This document shows positions 61,137 to 64,000 of a stretch of 64,000 nt of DNA, in pieces. The first letter of the stretch is position 1. The number at the start of each line of letters is the position of its first letter. The translations under genes were made by a program, and so were the position numbers. Source of the DNA: Marinobacter guineae (GTDB taxonomy: Bacteria; Pseudomonadota; Gammaproteobacteria; Pseudomonadales; Oleiphilaceae); the NCBI RefSeq assembly GCF_002744735.1, contig NZ_KZ319342.1, positions 124,001 to 188,000 on the forward strand, given 5' to 3'. The notes under the pieces were generated by a model. The model saw only the letters and a program-made list of their open reading frames with translations. It did not search any database and was not told the DNA's origin.

Positions 61137-63284
61137 ATGATTTACGAAGGTAAAGCCATCACGGTTAAAGAGATCGAAGGCGGGATCGCTCAGTTGAACT
61201 TCGACTTGCAGGGCGAGTCAGTAAACAAGTTCAACCGTCTTACTATTGAAGAGCTCCACGCCGCGACTGACGCATTGAAAGCGCAAAAGAACCTTAAGGG
61301 TCTGGTAGTGACCAGCTCCAAGGACAGCTTTATTGTCGGTGCCGACATTACCGAATTCACCGAGCTCTTTGCTGGCTCGGAAGAGGATCTGGTAGCCAAC
61401 AACCTCAAGGCCAACGAAGTATTCAACGCCGTTGAAGACCTGCCGTTCCCGACTGTTACCGCAATCAACGGTATGGCGCTGGGCGGCGGTTTCGAGATGT
61501 GCCTTGCGACCGATTACCGGGTTATGGACCCGAAGGCCAAAGTTGGTCTTCCGGAAGTGAAGCTGGGTATCTTCCCGGGCTTTGGCGGTACCGTGCGTCT
61601 GTCCCGTCTGGTGGGTGTCGACAACGCTGTAGAGTGGATCAGTGGTGGCACCGAGAACCGCGCCGATGCAGCGCTGAAAGTTGGTGCCGTTGACGCCGTG
61701 GTTGAGTCCGACAAGCTGGTTGAAGCTGCCGTTGCGATCATTAACCAGTGCAACGAAGGCAAGCTGGACAACCAGGCCCGGCGTGAAGAAAAGAAGGGCA
61801 AAATCAAACTCAATGCCATGGAAAGCATGATGGCATTCGAGATCTCCAAGGCGTTTGTTGCCGGCAAGGCCGGCAAGAACTACCCGGCCCCGGTTGAAGC
61901 CATCAAGGTGATGCAGAAGCACGCCGGCATGACACGCGATAAGGCGATCGAAGTTGAAGCCAAAGGTTTTGCCAAGATGGCCAAAACCAACGTGGCGGCT
62001 TGCCTGGTTGGTCTGTTCCTGAACGACCAGGAGTTGAAGAAGAAGGCCAAGGCCTGGGAGAAAGAAGCCAATGACGTGAACCTGGCCGCTGTACTGGGCG
62101 CCGGTATCATGGGTGGTGGTGTTGCATTCCAGTCTGCGCTGAAAGGCACTCCGATTATCATGAAGGACATCAACCAGGACGGTATCGCCCTGGGCCTGAA
62201 GGAAGCGAAGAAGCTTCTGACCAAGCGGGTCGATAAAGGCAAGATGAAGCCTGACCAGATGGCAGACGTCCTCAACAGCATCACGCCGACCCTTAACTAC
62301 GGTGATTTCAAGAACGTAGACCTGGTAGTTGAAGCCGTTGTCGAGAACCCGAAGGTCAAAGATGCGGTTTTGCGTGAAACCGAAGATGCGGTTCGCGAGG
62401 ACACCATCCTGACTTCCAACACCTCCACCATCTCCATCAACCTTCTGGCCAAGAACCTGAAGCGTCCGGAGAACTTCTGTGGCATGCACTTCTTCAATCC
62501 GGTGCACATGATGCCGCTGGTTGAGGTTATTCGAGGCGAGAAGACCAGTGATCGTGCTATCGCGACCACCGTGGCTTATGCCAAGGCCATGGGCAAGACT
62601 CCGATCGTTGTCAACGATTGCCCGGGCTTCCTGGTTAACCGTGTTCTGTTCCCGTACTTCGGTGGCTTTGCCGCGCTGGTGCGTGACGGCGCCGATTTCC
62701 AGAAGATCGACAAGGTCATGGAAAAGTTCGGCTGGCCCATGGGCCCGGCGTATCTGCTCGATGTGGTTGGCATGGACACCGCCAAGCACGCCAACGAAGT
62801 GATGGCAGATGGTTTCCCGGACCGCATGAAGGCCGACTTCAAGTCCGCCATTGACGTGATGTTCGAGAACGACCGCTACGGCCAGAAGAACGACAAGGGC
62901 TTCTACAAGTACGAAGAAGACCGTAAGGGCAAGTCGAAGAAGATTGTCGACGAAGAAACCTACAAGCTCATTGAACCTGTGGTTGAGGGTAAGAAGGACT
63001 TCGAGGAAGACGACATCATCGCCCGCATGATGATCCCGCTGTGCCTGGAAACCGTTCGCTGCCTGGAAGATGGCATTGTCGAAGATCCGGCAGATGCTGA
63101 TATGGGTCTGATTTTCGGTATCGGTTTCCCGCCGTTCCGTGGCGGCGCCCTGCGTTATATCGACGACATGGGTGTAGACAAGTTCGTCGAACTGGCAGAC
63201 AAGTTTGCAGATCTTGGTCCTCTGTATCACCCGACCGAGAAGCTGCGTGAAATGGCCAAGACTGGCAAAAAATTCTTTGGCTAA
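61137..63284 (+). CDS. fadB: Fatty-acid oxidation complex alpha subunit FadB
   Basis: FadB carries enoyl-CoA hydratase and 3-hydroxyacyl-CoA dehydrogenase activities of beta-oxidation. At 715 residues it has full length. The hydratase half contains NGMALGGGFEMCLATDYRV (about 111-129) with the catalytic glutamate in LPEVKLGIFPGFGGTVRL; the dehydrogenase half has the NAD-binding VLGAGIMGGGVAFQSAL near 320 and HFFNPVHMMPLVEVI near 450. GGAG eight bases before the ATG at 61137 fixes the start over a TTG at 61134. It is co-transcribed with fadA. Confidence 0.97.
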   Translation: MIYEGKAITVKEIEGGIAQLNFDLQGESVNKFNRLTIEELHAATDALKAQKNLKGLVVTSSKDSFIVGADITEFTELFAGSEEDLVANNLKANEVFNAVEDLPFPTVTAINGMALGGGFEMCLATDYRVMDPKAKVGLPEVKLGIFPGFGGTVRLSRLVGVDNAVEWISGGTENRADAALKVGAVDAVVESDKLVEAAVAIINQCNEGKLDNQARREEKKGKIKLNAMESMMAFEISKAFVAGKAGKNYPAPVEAIKVMQKHAGMTRDKAIEVEAKGFAKMAKTNVAACLVGLFLNDQELKKKAKAWEKEANDVNLAAVLGAGIMGGGVAFQSALKGTPIIMKDINQDGIALGLKEAKKLLTKRVDKGKMKPDQMADVLNSITPTLNYGDFKNVDLVVEAVVENPKVKDAVLRETEDAVREDTILTSNTSTISINLLAKNLKRPENFCGMHFFNPVHMMPLVEVIRGEKTSDRAIATTVAYAKAMGKTPIVVNDCPGFLVNRVLFPYFGGFAALVRDGADFQKIDKVMEKFGWPMGPAYLLDVVGMDTAKHANEVMADGFPDRMKADFKSAIDVMFENDRYGQKNDKGFYKYEEDRKGKSKKIVDEETYKLIEPVVEGKKDFEEDDIIARMMIPLCLETVRCLEDGIVEDPADADMGLIFGIGFPPFRGGALRYIDDMGVDKFVELADKFADLGPLYHPTEKLREMAKTGKKFFG

Positions 63285-63310
63285 CCCTGATTCCGAACGG
63301 AGAAAGATCT

Positions 63311-64000
63311 ATGAGCCTTAATCCGAGAGACGTTGTCGTCGTCGATTGCGTGCGGACTCCGATGGGTCGTGCCAAAAACGGTTGTTTCCGGAATGTGCGT
63401 GCAGAAACCCTGTCCGCCGCTCTGATTGAAGCACTGTTTGAGCGCAACCCGAAGCTCGACCCGAAAGAAGTTGAAGATGTGATCTGGGGCTGTGTAAACC
63501 AGACCAAGGAACAGGGCTTCAACGTGGCGCGGCAGATTTCTCTGCTGACCCGCATTCCCCATGAGTCTGCGGCTCAGACAGTGAACCGGCTGTGTGGTTC
63601 CTCCATGAGCGCGATCCATACGGCTGCCCAAGCCATTATGACCGGTAATGGCGATGTGTTCGTTGTTGGTGGTGTGGAGCACATGGGGCACGTTCCCATG
63701 ACTGAAGGCTTCGACCACAACCCCGCTGCGTCCAAATACACTGCCAAGGCCTCCAATATGATGGGCCTTACTGCAGAAATGCTCGCCAAGATGCATGGCA
63801 TTACCCGTAAGCAGCAGGATGAGTTTGGTGCCCGGTCACACCGTCTTGCCCATGAAGCAACTCTTGAAGGCCGTTTCAATAACGAAATCGTGCCCATCGA
63901 AGGTCACGACGAGAATGGCTTTGTGAAGCTGATCGAAGAAGACGAGACCATTCGTCCGGACACAACCGTGGAGTCACTCGGCCAGCTGAAGCCGGCCTTT
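63311..64000 (+). CDS. fadA: 3-ketoacyl-CoA thiolase FadA (partial, runs off the window)
   Basis: FadA is the beta subunit, which cuts 3-ketoacyl-CoA to acetyl-CoA and a shortened acyl-CoA. The 230 codons present begin MSLNPRDVVVVDCVRTPMGR and include the nucleophile cysteine in NRLCGSSMSAIHTAAQ (C95) and VVGGVEHMGHVPM. It starts 26 bases after fadB with GGAGAAAG ahead of the ATG. No stop is reached before position 64000. Confidence 0.96.
   Translation, partial: MSLNPRDVVVVDCVRTPMGRAKNGCFRNVRAETLSAALIEALFERNPKLDPKEVEDVIWGCVNQTKEQGFNVARQISLLTRIPHESAAQTVNRLCGSSMSAIHTAAQAIMTGNGDVFVVGGVEHMGHVPMTEGFDHNPAASKYTAKASNMMGLTAEMLAKMHGITRKQQDEFGARSHRLAHEATLEGRFNNEIVPIEGHDENGFVKLIEEDETIRPDTTVESLGQLKPAF

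Noticed and set aside
61218..63230. Long reverse-strand open frame (670 codons) opposite fadB
   Set aside because: It is the antisense shadow of a full-length, strongly conserved FadB. The translated product has no recognisable motif.
1..64000. Mobile elements, prophage, CRISPR arrays or defence islands
   Set aside because: No transposase, integrase, phage structural gene, cas gene or regularly spaced repeat was seen; gene order is that of a conserved chromosome core.

Overview
The window is a continuous piece of a gammaproteobacterial chromosome with housekeeping content. It most resembles Marinobacter or a close marine relative. I base that on moderately high GC by eye, a Pseudomonas-like gene order (suhB-trmJ-cysE-iscR-iscS, ndk-rlmN-pilF-rodZ-ispG-hisS-yfgM-bamB-der), a complete polar-flagellum type flg cluster with sigma-54 promoters, and fadBA. 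The genus is an inference. No insertion sequence, prophage, CRISPR array or rRNA operon was seen.

Layout. 1-2.6 kb: end of a reverse-strand gene, a long-chain acyl-CoA synthetase and a small hotdog thioesterase. 2.6-5.6 kb: a Fur-type iron uptake operon (fbpA, fbpB, with no ATPase gene beside it). 5.6-14.5 kb: second-messenger and mixed genes, namely a PilZ protein, a degenerate HD-GYP protein behind a perfect CRP-type site, two lipoproteins, an ABC-2 exporter, queF, a class III adenylate cyclase coupled to an Mpo1-like protein, and a YdjA-like nitroreductase. 14.7-26 kb: flgBCDE and flgFGHIJKL, each set preceded by a -24/-12 promoter. 26.1-31.8 kb: tRNA-Leu, queA, tgt, yajC, secD, secF, ending at a strong terminator. 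31.9-36.2 kb: suhB (reverse), trmJ, cysE, iscR, iscS. 36.3-45.6 kb: ndk, rlmN, pilF, rodZ, ispG, hisS, yfgM, bamB, der. 45.6-51.4 kb (reverse): pta, ackA and a GGDEF/EAL protein. 51.5-55.7 kb: a 50-residue membrane protein behind a perfect FNR/Anr box, tRNA-Glu, a YfcH-type epimerase, CbiX, a DUF924 protein, an L,D-transpeptidase-like protein and tRNA-Gly. 55.8-64 kb: a MOSC protein, uup with a coupled Cys-cluster protein, uspA, an unknown exported protein, fadB and the start of fadA.

How the genes work together. queF, queA and tgt cover three late steps of queuosine modification. yajC-secD-secF, yfgM and bamB serve protein export and outer-membrane assembly. The acyl-CoA synthetase, thioesterase and fadBA act in fatty-acid metabolism, and a PsrA-like box lies before fadB. 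Adenylate cyclase, the CRP-type site, PilZ, HD-GYP and GGDEF/EAL genes point to cAMP and c-di-GMP signalling.

The most noteworthy points are: (i) the suhB product has lost every visible metal and substrate ligand of the inositol monophosphatase fold; (ii) the isc locus is reduced to iscR-iscS, with iscU, iscA, hscB, hscA and fdx absent, and IscS lacks the C-terminal tail that contacts IscU; (iii) the HD-GYP protein has lost its HD pair and most other metal ligands; (iv) a tiny membrane-protein gene sits under a perfect Anr/FNR site.
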